A stretch of DNA of 51,942 nucleotides from Amycolatopsis pithecellobii (GTDB lineage: Bacteria > Actinomycetota > Actinomycetes > Mycobacteriales > Pseudonocardiaceae), in assembly GCF_009707865.1 (NCBI RefSeq), contig NZ_WMBA01000058.1:1-51942 (forward strand). The letters run 5' to 3'. Within the stretch, counting starts at the first letter, position 1. Every line of letters starts with the position of its first letter. Both the position numbers and the translations under genes were made by a program. The notes below the pieces were generated by a model. It did no database searches. It was not told the origin of the DNA and saw only the letters and a list, made by a program, of their open reading frames with translations. Shown here in pieces: positions 41,228 through 50,674 of this stretch.

Positions 41228-41965
41228 TCACCCTGGCGTCGGCCTGGTCAATGGATCCAGTTGCGCTGCACTCGGGGAGTTCTCGACGATGGTACGCGCC
41301 ACGTCGTCGAGGCGGCGCCGGTGGTGGCGCGCGAACGAGCGCATTCGCTCGAACGCGGCGGTCAATGTGATTCCGTGCCGTTCGGCAAGAATACCCTTCG
41401 CCTGCTCGATCCCGATGCGGGAGCGCAGCGTGGTCTTCAGCTGTTCGGACCGAGTCTCGGCGCTGGTGATGGCTCTTTTCGCACACAGGTGGGCACCGGC
41501 GATGGCCGCGAGCGACTCGGCCAGCCTGTCGTCCTCGTAGCTGAACGGCCCGGGCCGCCTGCGCAGCAGCGTGATCGCGCCCACCGGTTTCCCGGGCGAC
41601 GGCACGGGGATGGCGTGTACTCCCGTGAATCCGGTCTGGAGCGTGACCGACCGAAAGGGTTTCCAGCGTTCGTCGGTCCGCAGGTCCGCCACACTCGTCG
41701 CGGCCCCGGTGTGAAAGGCGCTGACACTCGGTCCGTCGTTGACGCGCAGTTCGGCAAGTTGAATGATTTCCATCAGTCCCGGGGAGGTGGTGGCCGCGCC
41801 GAGTCGTCCGTCCGGTCCGGCCAACAGCACACCGGCCGCGTCGCAGTTGAGCAGGCGGGACGCATATCCGGCCAGGCAGTCGGCGTAACGTGCTTCGTCT
41901 GACAGCCGGTCGTTCAGATCGGTTAGTGCGATGAAGGCCGCGGCTATTTCGACCTCGCGGTGCAT
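41228..41965 (-). CDS. GAF and ANTAR domain regulator (245 aa)
   Basis: The N-terminal GAF domain (around residues 20-160) shows LNCDAAGVLLAGPDGRLGAA, NDGPSVSAFHTGAATSVADL and VHAIPVPSPGKPVGAITLLR. The C-terminal ANTAR domain (about 175-230) reads SRIGIEQAKGILAERHGITL, TAAFERMRSFARHHRRRLDD, with the hydrophobic and aromatic positions of the RNA-binding three-helix bundle. ANTAR proteins prevent transcription termination by binding paired hairpins in leader RNA. A target in this window was not found. Transcribed toward the GGDEF-EAL gene, 351 bases away. Length is normal for actinobacterial GAF-ANTAR proteins. Confidence 0.9.
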   Translation of the reverse strand: MHREVEIAAAFIALTDLNDRLSDEARYADCLAGYASRLLNCDAAGVLLAGPDGRLGAATTSPGLMEIIQLAELRVNDGPSVSAFHTGAATSVADLRTDERWKPFRSVTLQTGFTGVHAIPVPSPGKPVGAITLLRRRPGPFSYEDDRLAESLAAIAGAHLCAKRAITSAETRSEQLKTTLRSRIGIEQAKGILAERHGITLTAAFERMRSFARHHRRRLDDVARTIVENSPSAAQLDPLTRPTPG

Positions 41966-42244
41966 GGTTTCCCTTTCATGGCAACGTTCGTCAGAAATTC
42001 TTTCGGTGCGACATTGTTATGGCTCGCGGGCGATGCGGGAAGTGGTTTCCAGCAGAATCACCTCGTACGGGTCAAAACGTGAAGATCGAATGCACGTGCG
42101 GACTCACGTGCGCGCGGCAATATACGTAATAGGGAACCCCACGCTCCGCCCGAGAACCTCACCCGGCGGCGTTGACGTCGCCCGAGGGCCACGGCGACCG
42201 GACGCAGTGGCGCGAGTAGCCGCGGGTCGATGCGGGTCTCGAGC

Positions 42245-42895
42245 TCATCGATGAGATGCAGGCCGAGTTTCATCGCCACTCCGGTGGATTTCGGGAAAAT
42301 CGGGATTGACGCCCGACTGGCCGACGACGCCATGTGGGCGGATGAGGCAGGCCACCGTCAGCAACACGATCCACGCGTCGAGATGCCAGCTCCGGCGTTC
42401 GATGTACCACAGATCCAATTCGATCCGATCCGGCCAGCTGAGCAGGTTTCGCCCGTGTACCTGAGCCCAGCCGGTCAGGCCGGGGCGTACCGCCAGCCTG
42501 CCGAACTGCCTCCGGTCGTACCGGCGCACCTGCTCCGGCAGAGTCGGGCGTGGACCGATGACGCTCATGTCGCCGCGCAGGATGTTCACCAGCTGCGGTA
42601 GCTCGTCCAGGCTCATCCGGCGCAGTATGGTGCCGAGCCGGGTCTCGCGTACGGAATCCGGCTCACCCGGGTAGCTCGCCGGGCGCATCGTGCGGAATTT
42701 GAGCACCACGAACTCCCGGCCGAACCTCCCGGCCCGGCGCTGCCGGAACAGTATGGGCGAGCCCAGCCGCCAACCGACCAGCAACGACACGGCAAGCAGG
42801 ACGGGAGTGAGCACGATCAGCGCGATGCTCGCAGCCAGCACATCGCAGGTGCGCCGGGCCCGCCCGTCGGATCCCGGCCGGGCCCGCGCGATCAT
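42245..42895 (-). CDS. Monotopic phosphoglycosyl transferase / sugar transferase (216 aa)
   Basis: Enzyme that starts exopolysaccharide repeat-unit assembly by transferring a sugar phosphate onto undecaprenyl phosphate at the inner membrane. A single re-entrant hydrophobic segment (LAASIALIVLTPVLLAVSLL, about residues 19-40) is followed by the bacterial sugar transferase motifs ILFRQRRAGRFGREFVVLKF, RTMRP, SLDELPQLVNILRGDMSVIG, PRPTLPEQV and VRPGLTGWAQVHGRN. This is the short form without the N-terminal membrane domain of WbaP. Its ATG overlaps the aminotransferase stop (ATGA). It is the last gene of the minus-strand locus. Confidence 0.92.
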   Translation of the reverse strand: MIARARPGSDGRARRTCDVLAASIALIVLTPVLLAVSLLVGWRLGSPILFRQRRAGRFGREFVVLKFRTMRPASYPGEPDSVRETRLGTILRRMSLDELPQLVNILRGDMSVIGPRPTLPEQVRRYDRRQFGRLAVRPGLTGWAQVHGRNLLSWPDRIELDLWYIERRSWHLDAWIVLLTVACLIRPHGVVGQSGVNPDFPEIHRSGDETRPASHR

Positions 42896-44097
42896 GCCGT
42901 CGCCGCCATCAGCACCTTGACCACGGCCGCGACCATGTCCTGCACGTCATGGGTGTCGAGATTGGGTTGGACGGGCAAGGTGAGTGAAGTACGGCCGAGT
43001 TCCGCGGCGTTGGGCAGTCGTCTCGGCGCGCCGTCGATCACTTCGAAGGCCCGCTCGCGGTAGATCTCCGCGCAACCTCCGTACCCGCAGGGGATTCCTT
43101 CGGCGTTGATCGCGACGACCACCCGGTCGCGGTCCCAGCCGCGGCGCAGCCGGTTCGGCCGTACATGCGCGTAGAAGCGATAGTACGAGTGCTCGACGTG
43201 GGCCGGTGGATCCTCGACCCGGATCGCCGGATGTTCGCGGAGAGTCTCGAGCAGAATGCCGGCGTTGAGTTGCCGGTGCTTGACCATGGTGTCGAGATTG
43301 GACAGCTGCACCCGGCCGATCGCGGCCTGCATCTCCGTCATCCTGGCATTGGTGCCGAAGCTGTCGTGCAGCCAGCGAAAGCCGGGGTGTCGCGCGCCTT
43401 GTTCTACCTCCGCGGCGTTCTTGCCATGATCCTTGAGTTCCCAGCAGCGTCGCCAAAGCGTCGGATCGGAGGTGGTGATGGCGCCGCCTTCTCCACCGGT
43501 GCTGAGGATCTTGTCCTGACAGAACGACCAGGCGGCTACGTCGCCGAGGCTGCCCACCGGCTGACCGAAATAGTGGGCTCCGTGCGCCTGGGCGCAGTCC
43601 TCGACCACCTTGATGCTCCGCTCCCTGGCAAGCCGCAGCAGCGGTGCCATCTCCGCGGGGTGCCCGGCGAGATGGACGACCACGATTGCCCGGGTGGCCG
43701 GGGAAAGCCGTGGCTCCACGGTTTCCCTGGTGAGGCACTGGGTGCGCAGGTCCACGTCGACGACTACCGGTGTAGCGCCGCATCGCACGACCGCTGAGGC
43801 CGTCGCGATGAAGGTCGCCGCTGGCACGATCACCTCGTCCCCGGGGCCGATGCCGAGACTGCCCAGTGCCAGTTCCAGCGCAACGGTGCCGTTGGCGACC
43901 GCGACTGCGTATACCGTTCCCGTAGCCTCAGCGAATTCCTGTTCGAATTTGCGTCCATGATTGCCGGTCCAGTAATTCACCTGCCCCGAGGCCAGTACCT
44001 CTCCCGCCGCCGCTATTTCCTCCTGGCTGAAGACCGGCCACGATGGCAGCGGAGTTGTTCTGACCGGGCGCCCGCCAGAAGCGGCTAGCGACGTCAT
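42892..44097 (-). CDS. DegT/DnrJ/EryC1/StrS-family sugar aminotransferase (401 aa)
   Basis: PLP-dependent enzyme that converts a nucleotide-linked ketosugar to an aminosugar. VANGTVALELALGSLGIGPG, DEVIVPAATFIATASAVVRC, GATPVVVDVD, VVEDCAQAHGAHYFG and DVAAWSFCQDKILSTGGEGG (with the Lys that binds PLP) occur in family order. C-terminal HVEHSYYRFYAHVRPNRLRR is usual. Overlaps on both sides: its ATG with the acyltransferase stop and its TGA with the sugar transferase ATG. Together with the acyltransferase it would supply an N-acylated aminosugar such as bacillosamine-, QuiNAc- or Qui4N-like residues; no dehydratase is visible in the window. Confidence 0.92.
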   Translation of the reverse strand: MTSLAASGGRPVRTTPLPSWPVFSQEEIAAAGEVLASGQVNYWTGNHGRKFEQEFAEATGTVYAVAVANGTVALELALGSLGIGPGDEVIVPAATFIATASAVVRCGATPVVVDVDLRTQCLTRETVEPRLSPATRAIVVVHLAGHPAEMAPLLRLARERSIKVVEDCAQAHGAHYFGQPVGSLGDVAAWSFCQDKILSTGGEGGAITTSDPTLWRRCWELKDHGKNAAEVEQGARHPGFRWLHDSFGTNARMTEMQAAIGRVQLSNLDTMVKHRQLNAGILLETLREHPAIRVEDPPAHVEHSYYRFYAHVRPNRLRRGWDRDRVVVAINAEGIPCGYGGCAEIYRERAFEVIDGAPRRLPNAAELGRTSLTLPVQPNLDTHDVQDMVAAVVKVLMAATA

Positions 44098-44663
44098 GAG
44101 CTGCCTCCAGAAGGTGAGGTGGGTCGAATGGTTGTCGCGGGGACACCGGCCACGGTGATGCCTGGCGGCACGTCACGGGTCACCACTGCACCGGCACCGA
44201 CTGTCGCGCCGGCACCGATCCGGACACCGCTGAGCACGGTGGCGCGAGCGCCCAGCCAGACCTCAGGTCCGATGTGGACAGACGACGTTCGGTGCGCACC
44301 CGCGCGCAGTGGTAAGCCGCCGCTCCGGTCGTGGTCTGAGTCCCGGACCACGACCATTTCGGCCAGCAAGCAGCCATCGCCGATCTCGATCCGTTCGCGC
44401 GCCACAAGCACCGAATGCGGTCCGATGGACTCGGCGGCGATATGGACCGACGCCGAAGGTCCGGCGATGATCTGACACCCCCGGCCGACGATGACACCGT
44501 CGAGGACTATCCGGGCTCCCGCGCCCGCGCGTATCTCGCAGCCCGGCCCGATGACCGAGCCGGTGATCTCGACGCCGGGGAAGGCGAGTCGGAGGTAGTT
44601 CACCCTCACCGCCGACGCGGCCAGAAACGCCGCTCTGCCGGCACCTCGCACGATCCTTCTCAC
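44094..44663 (-). CDS. Left-handed beta-helix (hexapeptide repeat) acyltransferase (189 aa)
   Basis: Hexapeptide repeats run through most of the chain, for example GSVIGPGCEIRAGAGARIVL, GVIVGRGCQIIAGPSASVHI and VWLGARATVLSGVRIGAGAT, ending in VGAGAVVTRDVPPGITVAGV. HDRSG and RTSSVHIGPEV resemble the active-site loop of O- or N-acetyltransferases of the WcaF/NodL type. The GTG at 44663 overlaps the flippase stop (GTGA); a much longer open frame upstream is only the antisense-free shadow of the flippase gene. The acetyl-CoA-dependent modification of a sugar in the repeat unit is the expected role. Confidence 0.88.
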   Translation of the reverse strand: MRRIVRGAGRAAFLAASAVRVNYLRLAFPGVEITGSVIGPGCEIRAGAGARIVLDGVIVGRGCQIIAGPSASVHIAAESIGPHSVLVARERIEIGDGCLLAEMVVVRDSDHDRSGGLPLRAGAHRTSSVHIGPEVWLGARATVLSGVRIGAGATVGAGAVVTRDVPPGITVAGVPATTIRPTSPSGGSS

Positions 44664-45889
44664 CGGATCACCGCCTTCACGGTACGGACCCGGCGCCGCA
44701 GGATGCCGGTGGAACCGACGGAAAGACCGGCGTAGACGAGTACGGATCCGATGGCGACACCAAGTGCCCCAGCCCAGTCGGCCGAAATCGCGTACACCGC
44801 CAGCGCGACGGCGCTGCCGGCAATTCCCAGCGTGCCGGCCGCCCCTGTCCAGCCGCCGCCGAGCAAGCCGCGGCTGGCCACCGAGTACGGTGCCAGGCAG
44901 AGTTCGGCTCCGGCGAGGATCGCCACCAGCGGCCGGGCAGGAGCGAACTCGGTACCGAAGACCGGCACTATGAACAGCCAGGCGGCGATGACGACGATCA
45001 GGCCGCCGGCGAGCGCGGCACCGACCGCGAAAGCGGTCGCCGGACGGAGCCGGCGGGCACCGAGCCCGGTTGAGGTATCCCGCAGATACAGTTGCCCGGC
45101 GGCCGCCGGCAGCAGCCGTGCGGTCTCGGACAGGCTCGCGGCGAGCGAGTAGATTCCGACCGCGGTGGTTCCACCCGCGAGGCCGAGAAAGTAGCGATCG
45201 GCGCGCAGCGCCACGACCAGCCCGACCGTCAATCCGAGCGTCGGTGTGCCCCGGCGGAGCAACGTCCGGATCCTGGCCGGTTCGGGCCAGTCCAGCCTGG
45301 CAAGGCCTGCCCGGCGCAGACCCCACAACCCGGCCAGCCCGGCGAGAACCATGCCGGATGCCTGCGCTTGCAAGACAACCGACGCGGACACCGAGACCGT
45401 CAACGCGGCGAGCACACCGGCAAGACCACCCGCGCTCACCAGGGCCGCAGCCATCCCGCCGCGCCGGAACCGGCCGTCGGCGAACCAGGCATCCGGGACC
45501 AGCGCCAGCAGTACCTGACCCACGGTGAAACTCGCTGTGGCGCCAAGGAATCCGGGCGTGGCGAGCGCGCTGTCGATCCACCGTGACGAGGCCGCCGTGG
45601 TCGCCAGCGCACCGGCCAGCGCAACCACCAGACCGCACAGGGAGCACCACGTGAACGTGGAAACCAGCCGCCGCCGCGCGTCCGAGCTGGGGGCGGCAGG
45701 CAGGAAGGCGCGGAACGCGGCACCAGAGCCAAGCCCGCCGACGAGCCCGCAGATACTGCCGATTGTCACGCCCAGCACCATCAATCCTCGTTCTCGCGGG
45801 CCGAGCGCCTGCGTGGCGACCAGACCGGCCGCGGAGTTCGCGGCCGCCTGCAGGGCGCTCGCGCCGGACAATGTCGCCAGCCCCTTCAT
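44660..45889 (-). CDS. Polysaccharide flippase, Wzx/MATE-like membrane protein (409 aa)
   Basis: About twelve hydrophobic segments, for example LMVLGVTIGSICGLVGGLGS, LCGLVVALAGALATTAASSR, GLVVALRADRYFLGLAGGTT, VGIYSLAASLSETARLLPAA, GGLIVVIAAWLFIVPVFGTE and VYAISADWAGALGVAIGSVL. The pattern DRYFLGLAGGTTAVGIYSLA is characteristic of lipid-linked oligosaccharide flippases of the polysaccharide biosynthesis/MVF type. Start ATG 45889 overlaps the preceding stop (ATGA). It should move the lipid-linked repeat unit across the inner membrane to the polymerase encoded upstream. Confidence 0.88.
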   Translation of the reverse strand: MKGLATLSGASALQAAANSAAGLVATQALGPRERGLMVLGVTIGSICGLVGGLGSGAAFRAFLPAAPSSDARRRLVSTFTWCSLCGLVVALAGALATTAASSRWIDSALATPGFLGATASFTVGQVLLALVPDAWFADGRFRRGGMAAALVSAGGLAGVLAALTVSVSASVVLQAQASGMVLAGLAGLWGLRRAGLARLDWPEPARIRTLLRRGTPTLGLTVGLVVALRADRYFLGLAGGTTAVGIYSLAASLSETARLLPAAAGQLYLRDTSTGLGARRLRPATAFAVGAALAGGLIVVIAAWLFIVPVFGTEFAPARPLVAILAGAELCLAPYSVASRGLLGGGWTGAAGTLGIAGSAVALAVYAISADWAGALGVAIGSVLVYAGLSVGSTGILRRRVRTVKAVIR

Positions 45890-47238
45890 CGCCGCCCCAC
45901 CCGTGCCGAGACCGCGCGGGAGACGGCCCACACCAGCCACAACAGCAGCAGTCCTATCCCGAGCTGGACGGGCACCGGGGCGAAACTGTTCCGGGTCTGG
46001 ATAAGCAGGGGCAGCAGAACGATTCCGACGCGGGCGTCGGCCAGTGGAGTGCGTGGACGACGTTCAAGGCCCCCGAGGACAAGGCCGATCACGGCCAGCA
46101 GCGCCACGACGCCCAGCAGCCCGGCGTTGTGGTATCCCTCGGCGATGGGCGAGGCGCCGATGGGCCCGACCCGGTCAGTGATTTCGACGTTGAGCAGCCG
46201 GTCGTCCGTGCTTGGTGGCCCCCCGTGCCAGCCGGTCACCCCCTCGATGAAACGCATCGGCACGGCGACCAGGGTCATCCCATGCAGGAAGGAGTCACCC
46301 CATGAGTGCCAGTCCAGGACGACCGTGACGGGGCGCAGCGCGCAGCCCATTTCGGCGACGGCCTCCAGCGGCGCCGACCACAGGGAGGATATCCGGGTGT
46401 CGCCGCCGGGCAGTCTCGTCGCCCGCACCAGCCCGATCAGGGCGAGCAGGCACGGCACGCCGATGAGTGTCCACTGTGGTCTGATCCGGCGCCCTCGCCG
46501 ATGCTCGACGACAAGCAACGCCAGCAATGGGAACAACACGGCGCCACGCGTTCCGATCAGAAAAGCCACTGCTGCGTAACAGGAAAAACCAATCCATCCG
46601 GCAACGCGAGCCGGCCCGCCCGCGATGATGGCCAGAATGGTGCCGACCCCGATGAGCAGTGTGCCGTAGCCGAGTGACCCGTCGGATTCGTTGGCCTGCA
46701 GGAATTCCGTATATCCGCCGGAAAGCAGCCCGAGACCGCCTGCCTGCGCAACGGCGCTCGCGAAGATACCGAGACCGGCAAGCTCCACTGACAACCCGGT
46801 CGCCGCGGATATACCGCCGGCCAGGGGCGAAACCGCGACGGGGGGTCGCGTCGGAGCCGAACCGGCGGCCACCGTCGCGGCGAGCGTACAGGCGACCATG
46901 CCCGTGATCGTCAGGCGCACAGCGCCGGCGGTGTATCCGCCACTGAGCCACGAACTGTCGTAGCCGGGCAGAACATCTGGCCCACCCAGCGCGATGCTGA
47001 TCAGCAAGCCGCCGTGGAAGAGCCCGAAAAGGATGATATAGGCGGTGCTGGGCCGGTAGAACCCTCGCCGCGCGAGCACCGCGACGCACAGCGCCCAGGT
47101 GATGCCATATACCGCCGCGAGGACGGGTAGGTCGTCGTTGCCCAGCGGCTGGATGAACAACGCACACGTGATGCAAAGCAGTGCGAACACCAGAAACTCG
47201 CGCATGCGAGGCCGGTCGGAGGTCAGCGAGTGGTCCAC
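45886..47238 (-). CDS. O-antigen/exopolysaccharide polymerase-like membrane protein (450 aa)
   Basis: Multi-pass protein with about ten to twelve membrane segments (EFLVFALLCITCALFIQPLG, YIILFGLFHGGLLISIALGG, LTITGMVACTLAATVAAGSA, IGVGTILAIIAGGPARVAGW, LVRATRLPGG loop) and a large extracytoplasmic loop containing RFIEGVTGWHGGPPSTDDRL and PIAEGYHNAGLLGVVALLAV. The loop with a late G-x-x-A-x-x-Y-H-N-x-G motif and the C-terminal helices resemble Wzy-type polymerases, which are poorly conserved. GTG at 47238 overlaps the glycosyltransferase stop by 16 bases; an ATG at 47205 is also possible. Confidence 0.75.
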   Translation of the reverse strand: MDHSLTSDRPRMREFLVFALLCITCALFIQPLGNDDLPVLAAVYGITWALCVAVLARRGFYRPSTAYIILFGLFHGGLLISIALGGPDVLPGYDSSWLSGGYTAGAVRLTITGMVACTLAATVAAGSAPTRPPVAVSPLAGGISAATGLSVELAGLGIFASAVAQAGGLGLLSGGYTEFLQANESDGSLGYGTLLIGVGTILAIIAGGPARVAGWIGFSCYAAVAFLIGTRGAVLFPLLALLVVEHRRGRRIRPQWTLIGVPCLLALIGLVRATRLPGGDTRISSLWSAPLEAVAEMGCALRPVTVVLDWHSWGDSFLHGMTLVAVPMRFIEGVTGWHGGPPSTDDRLLNVEITDRVGPIGASPIAEGYHNAGLLGVVALLAVIGLVLGGLERRPRTPLADARVGIVLLPLLIQTRNSFAPVPVQLGIGLLLLWLVWAVSRAVSARVGRR

Positions 47239-48287
47239 AACTGCCTCCAGGATTCGGTATTCCGATCAAGGGCGAAGGGCGACCGGCGGAGCCCGGCCCC
47301 GATCCGCTGTCGTTCTGCGGCCGGCATCTCCGCGAGGCCCAGCGCCGTACGGGCCCACACTTGCGGGCCGGCCGCCAGTGAGAGCAGGGTGATTCCGCCA
47401 AGTTGCCGCGAAAGTGCGCGCAACCCCGGCAGATCCGAGGCCAGCACCGGTACTCCGGTCGCGAGCGCTTCGAGCACGACACCCGGCAGGCCCTCGCGGA
47501 GTGACGGCAACAGCAGCACGCTGCCTTCGGCGAGCACCTTCTCGACGTGCTCGATTTCGCCGTTCAGCCGGATCAGCGGAGAATCGGCCGCCATCGAGCC
47601 CAGATCGGTGCACCCGCCCGGGCCGGCCACCACCAGCTCGGTATCGGGCCGGAGCCGGCAGGCTTCGGTGTGGACGGGCAGCAGGAAGGCGCGATTCTTT
47701 TCCGGCGCACACCGTCCTATGTGGACAAATATCGGATGTGCCGGAGGTTCCGCCGGAACCGCGAACCGGCCGGTGTCGACCCCGTTGGGCAGCACCCGAT
47801 ATCGCCGGTCTCCCCGAGGCGGGGCGGAGAATGCGAGCGCGGCATCGGTGACGCCCAGTACTGCGGTAGCGCAGTGACGCAAGGCCATGCGCATCACCGC
47901 ACGCTGCACTACCCGGATAACCGTCCCCGGCCGGCCGTCGCCCTCGCTGTGCAGGCGTGCGATCCGGGCCGGCACCCCGGCCAAGGCCGCCACCGCCAGC
48001 ATCATCCCGCTGGACAGGCTGACATGAGACAACACGATGTCCGGGTGCGCGGCGCGCAACCATGACCACAGCCGCGGCACGAACGTGACCATGGGCCGGA
48101 CGGGGCAGGAATCCACTGTCGCGCCGGCGGCCCGGAACCGGGGCGCCAAGCTTCCCTCATGCCCGCCGAGGACGAGAAACCGTTGCCGCACTTCGGTGGC
48201 CGGGATGTGGCGGCACAGCTCGAGTGCGACGCTTTCCGCGCCGCCCCGGTTCAGGGTGCCCATGATGTGGACGACCGTCACGGTCAT
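47223..48287 (-). CDS. GT4-type glycosyltransferase (354 aa)
   Basis: Two-Rossmann (GT-B) transferase. VVHIMGTLNRGGAESVALEL is the acceptor-side start. In the donor domain ILPNGV-like VLPNGVDTGRFAVPAEPPAH, FVHIGRCAPEKNRAFLLPVH, ELVVAGPGGCTDLGS and VLLLPSLREGLPGVVLEALA carry the conserved EX7E pattern. Start ATG 48287 overlaps the stop of the double glycosyltransferase (ATGA); an upstream continuation of the open frame has no RBS. It adds one sugar of the lipid-linked repeat unit on the cytoplasmic face. Donor and linkage are not deducible. Confidence 0.9.
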   Translation of the reverse strand: MTVTVVHIMGTLNRGGAESVALELCRHIPATEVRQRFLVLGGHEGSLAPRFRAAGATVDSCPVRPMVTFVPRLWSWLRAAHPDIVLSHVSLSSGMMLAVAALAGVPARIARLHSEGDGRPGTVIRVVQRAVMRMALRHCATAVLGVTDAALAFSAPPRGDRRYRVLPNGVDTGRFAVPAEPPAHPIFVHIGRCAPEKNRAFLLPVHTEACRLRPDTELVVAGPGGCTDLGSMAADSPLIRLNGEIEHVEKVLAEGSVLLLPSLREGLPGVVLEALATGVPVLASDLPGLRALSRQLGGITLLSLAAGPQVWARTALGLAEMPAAERQRIGAGLRRSPFALDRNTESWRQLWTTR

Positions 48288-50674
48288 CGGCGGCTCCGAG
48301 CCGACGGGACATCGCGGAGCCAGCTGGTGAGCCGCTCGTCGAGAACCGATTGTTCGTAGTCCCGGGCGACGGCGAGATTGCGTCGGGACTGCGTTTCCCA
48401 CTCCCGTGGATTCGAGATCAGCCGGCGGATGCCGGCCGCAAGTGCCACCTCGTCGTCCGCGGGCACGAGACACGAGCGATCGAGCAACTCGGGGATGCCG
48501 CCGACGGCGGAACCAACGGCCGGCAGCGCCCTGGCCATGGCCTCCACGAGTGCACGGGGCAACCCTTCCGTCCGCGAGGGCATCACGAACAACGACGCCG
48601 AGTCCAGCAGGTCGATGACGGTGGCCCGGTCGTCCAGCGTGCCGGTGAAGGTGACGTGTCCCGTGAGTCCAGCCGACCGTCCTAAAGCGAGTAGCTCGTG
48701 GTGGATCCGGCCATCGCCCGCGATGGCCGCGGTGACCGGGACCTCGTCGTCGAGCAGGAGCCGGATTGCCTTCAACAGCACATCGTGGCCCTTGTAGCGA
48801 GTTTCGTGACTCCCGATCGCCACGAGCCGGAACGGCCCCGGCGACCAGTGGCGGCCCTGGTCGACGAACATGCTTTTGCTGAGCCGGACATTCGGTATCG
48901 TCATGGTCGGGGTGCCCGGCCGTGGTGGGTAACGTCGCTGCAATGTCTTGCTGGTGACGAACCGGGATGCGGACGCGCCGCGGACGACCCAGCGGAGGTA
49001 GCCTGCGGCCGGCCCGGCCAGCCTGCGACCTGCCGCGCCCAGCGCACCGGATCGCAGAACCTCCGCGGGGTCACCCACCACTTCGACGGCGTAGCGCCGG
49101 TTCAGGGCGCGGCAAGCAGCCGCGGCGACCGAGCCGACCGCGCCGGGGAGCCGCAGCAGCACCGCATCGGCGTCGGCTACGGCATGCACGACGGAGGTGG
49201 TCAGCGGAACCAGTTTGGCCAGCAGGCCACCGCCTCCGTGGTAGTAGGGCAACGGCCGCAGTTCGCTGCCGTCCTCGAACTGGAAGCTCGACCCGCCGGG
49301 TAGCGGCTCACTTCGGGCCACCACCCGGATCCTGTTGCCGTCGCGGAGATAGCCTTCCCGCGCGGATGGGCCGTTCGCGGGATCCACGGGCACCCAGCCC
49401 CCGCCGCGGACGATGAACCTGGCGTCGGTGAACAAACTGAAAACCCGGCCGGTGGCCGGCCGGCCGGCGGCCTCTTCGATCGTGTCGGCGATCGCTTGCG
49501 CCACCCGGGATCCGGAGAAGTTGGTCAGGATGTGCTGCCGGGCCCGCGCACCGCGTAGGTGCAGTACCCGGCGGACATGCTCGCCGTGGGCCATCGCCAG
49601 TGCCTGCGCGAGCGCGTCGCTGTTCCCCCGCGGTACCACCCAGCCGCCGTCCCGGGGTACCGCCTCGGGAAGACCGCCGGCATCGCTGACGACGCTCGGC
49701 AGACCCATCGCGCCGGCTTCGACGGCTGCGCCGTGATTATCCGAAAGGGACGGCGAGACCGACAGGTCGGCGGCGGCGTAGTAGGGCCGGACATCGTCGG
49801 TCGTGTCCAGCCAGGTAATCCCGGTGCTGGTGTCGTCATCGAGTCGCAAAAGGTGGATCAACTGCTGGCGATACCGTTCGCCCGCTTCGTCGAAACCGCT
49901 GCCCACGAGGATCAGCCGGCTGTCGGGATGCTCCGCGTGGAACTTTCGCCAAGCGCTGATGAGTACGTCGTGGCCCTTGATGCCGCGGCCACCACAAACG
50001 AGCCGTTTCGGGGCGTAGACGAGTGCGATCATGACGACCACGAACGATCCCTGGTCGACGCCGAGTATCGTGCGTGTCCCCGTTCGGGTCCGCTCGCCGA
50101 GCGGCTGAAAATACTGGGTGTCCAACCCGTAGGGAATTGCGGGATACCGGCCATGCGGCCGGCCCAGCTCGCGATACCGGCGCGCGGTGAACTCACTTCC
50201 CCCGATCGTCACCGAGTCCAATCGGGACAGCAGCCGCTCCGCCGTCCGAATCGGCCCCGACTCCAGATAGAGCGGGCCGGCGACCATGTGCACCTTCGGG
50301 ACGCCGAGCCCGATTCCGGCCAGGCGTGCCGCCAGCGCCGACGCGTATAAGTGGTAGTGCAGCACATCAGGGGACAGCCGGCGGAAGAGGTGGCGCAGGC
50401 GCAGCAAACCGGCGAGGGCACCGGGGGACGGACGGAACCTGAAGTCGAACGGGCTGTCGGTGAGCGGCACGCCGCGCTCCTGGAGCGCGGCACGCAGGCG
50501 TCCGGATTCGGCCGGCAGCACCACGATCACCGAATGCCCACGTCGCCGCAGTTCGTCGATGTGCGGCAGTACCCACATCCCGCCTTGGCTTGTTTTCAGC
50601 ACGAGCAGGATGCGGAGCGGAGGCACCGCCCGCACCCCCGCCGCGGTGGCGGAAGGTTCGACGTCGGTACTCAC
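48284..50674 (-). CDS. Fused double GT4 glycosyltransferase (796 aa)
   Basis: Two GT-B glycosyltransferases in one chain. Domain one (residues 20-400): LRILLVLKTSQGGMWVLPHI, HGRYPAIPYGLDTQYFQPLG, DSRLILVGSG and SPSLSDNHGAAVEAGAMGLP near 308. Domain two (about 425-790): YAVEVVGDPAEVLRSGALGA, FRLVAIGSHETRYKGHDVLL, HVTFTGTLDDRATVIDLLDS and MPSRTEGLPRALVEAMARAL. Domain two has a normal EX7E; in domain one the first Glu is Asp (SDNHGAAVE). The GTG at 50674 overlaps the dehydrogenase stop (GTGA); the open frame further upstream is a shadow. Two transfer steps by one protein, or one catalytic and one regulatory half, are both possible. Confidence 0.88.
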   Translation of the reverse strand: MSTDVEPSATAAGVRAVPPLRILLVLKTSQGGMWVLPHIDELRRRGHSVIVVLPAESGRLRAALQERGVPLTDSPFDFRFRPSPGALAGLLRLRHLFRRLSPDVLHYHLYASALAARLAGIGLGVPKVHMVAGPLYLESGPIRTAERLLSRLDSVTIGGSEFTARRYRELGRPHGRYPAIPYGLDTQYFQPLGERTRTGTRTILGVDQGSFVVVMIALVYAPKRLVCGGRGIKGHDVLISAWRKFHAEHPDSRLILVGSGFDEAGERYRQQLIHLLRLDDDTSTGITWLDTTDDVRPYYAAADLSVSPSLSDNHGAAVEAGAMGLPSVVSDAGGLPEAVPRDGGWVVPRGNSDALAQALAMAHGEHVRRVLHLRGARARQHILTNFSGSRVAQAIADTIEEAAGRPATGRVFSLFTDARFIVRGGGWVPVDPANGPSAREGYLRDGNRIRVVARSEPLPGGSSFQFEDGSELRPLPYYHGGGGLLAKLVPLTTSVVHAVADADAVLLRLPGAVGSVAAAACRALNRRYAVEVVGDPAEVLRSGALGAAGRRLAGPAAGYLRWVVRGASASRFVTSKTLQRRYPPRPGTPTMTIPNVRLSKSMFVDQGRHWSPGPFRLVAIGSHETRYKGHDVLLKAIRLLLDDEVPVTAAIAGDGRIHHELLALGRSAGLTGHVTFTGTLDDRATVIDLLDSASLFVMPSRTEGLPRALVEAMARALPAVGSAVGGIPELLDRSCLVPADDEVALAAGIRRLISNPREWETQSRRNLAVARDYEQSVLDERLTSWLRDVPSARSRR

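Noticed and set aside
44664..45650. Long minus-strand frame in front of the acyltransferase
   Set aside because: It overlaps the flippase gene in another frame and has Arg/Pro-rich random composition; only the part from the GTG at 44663 shows hexapeptide repeats and the GTGA coupling.
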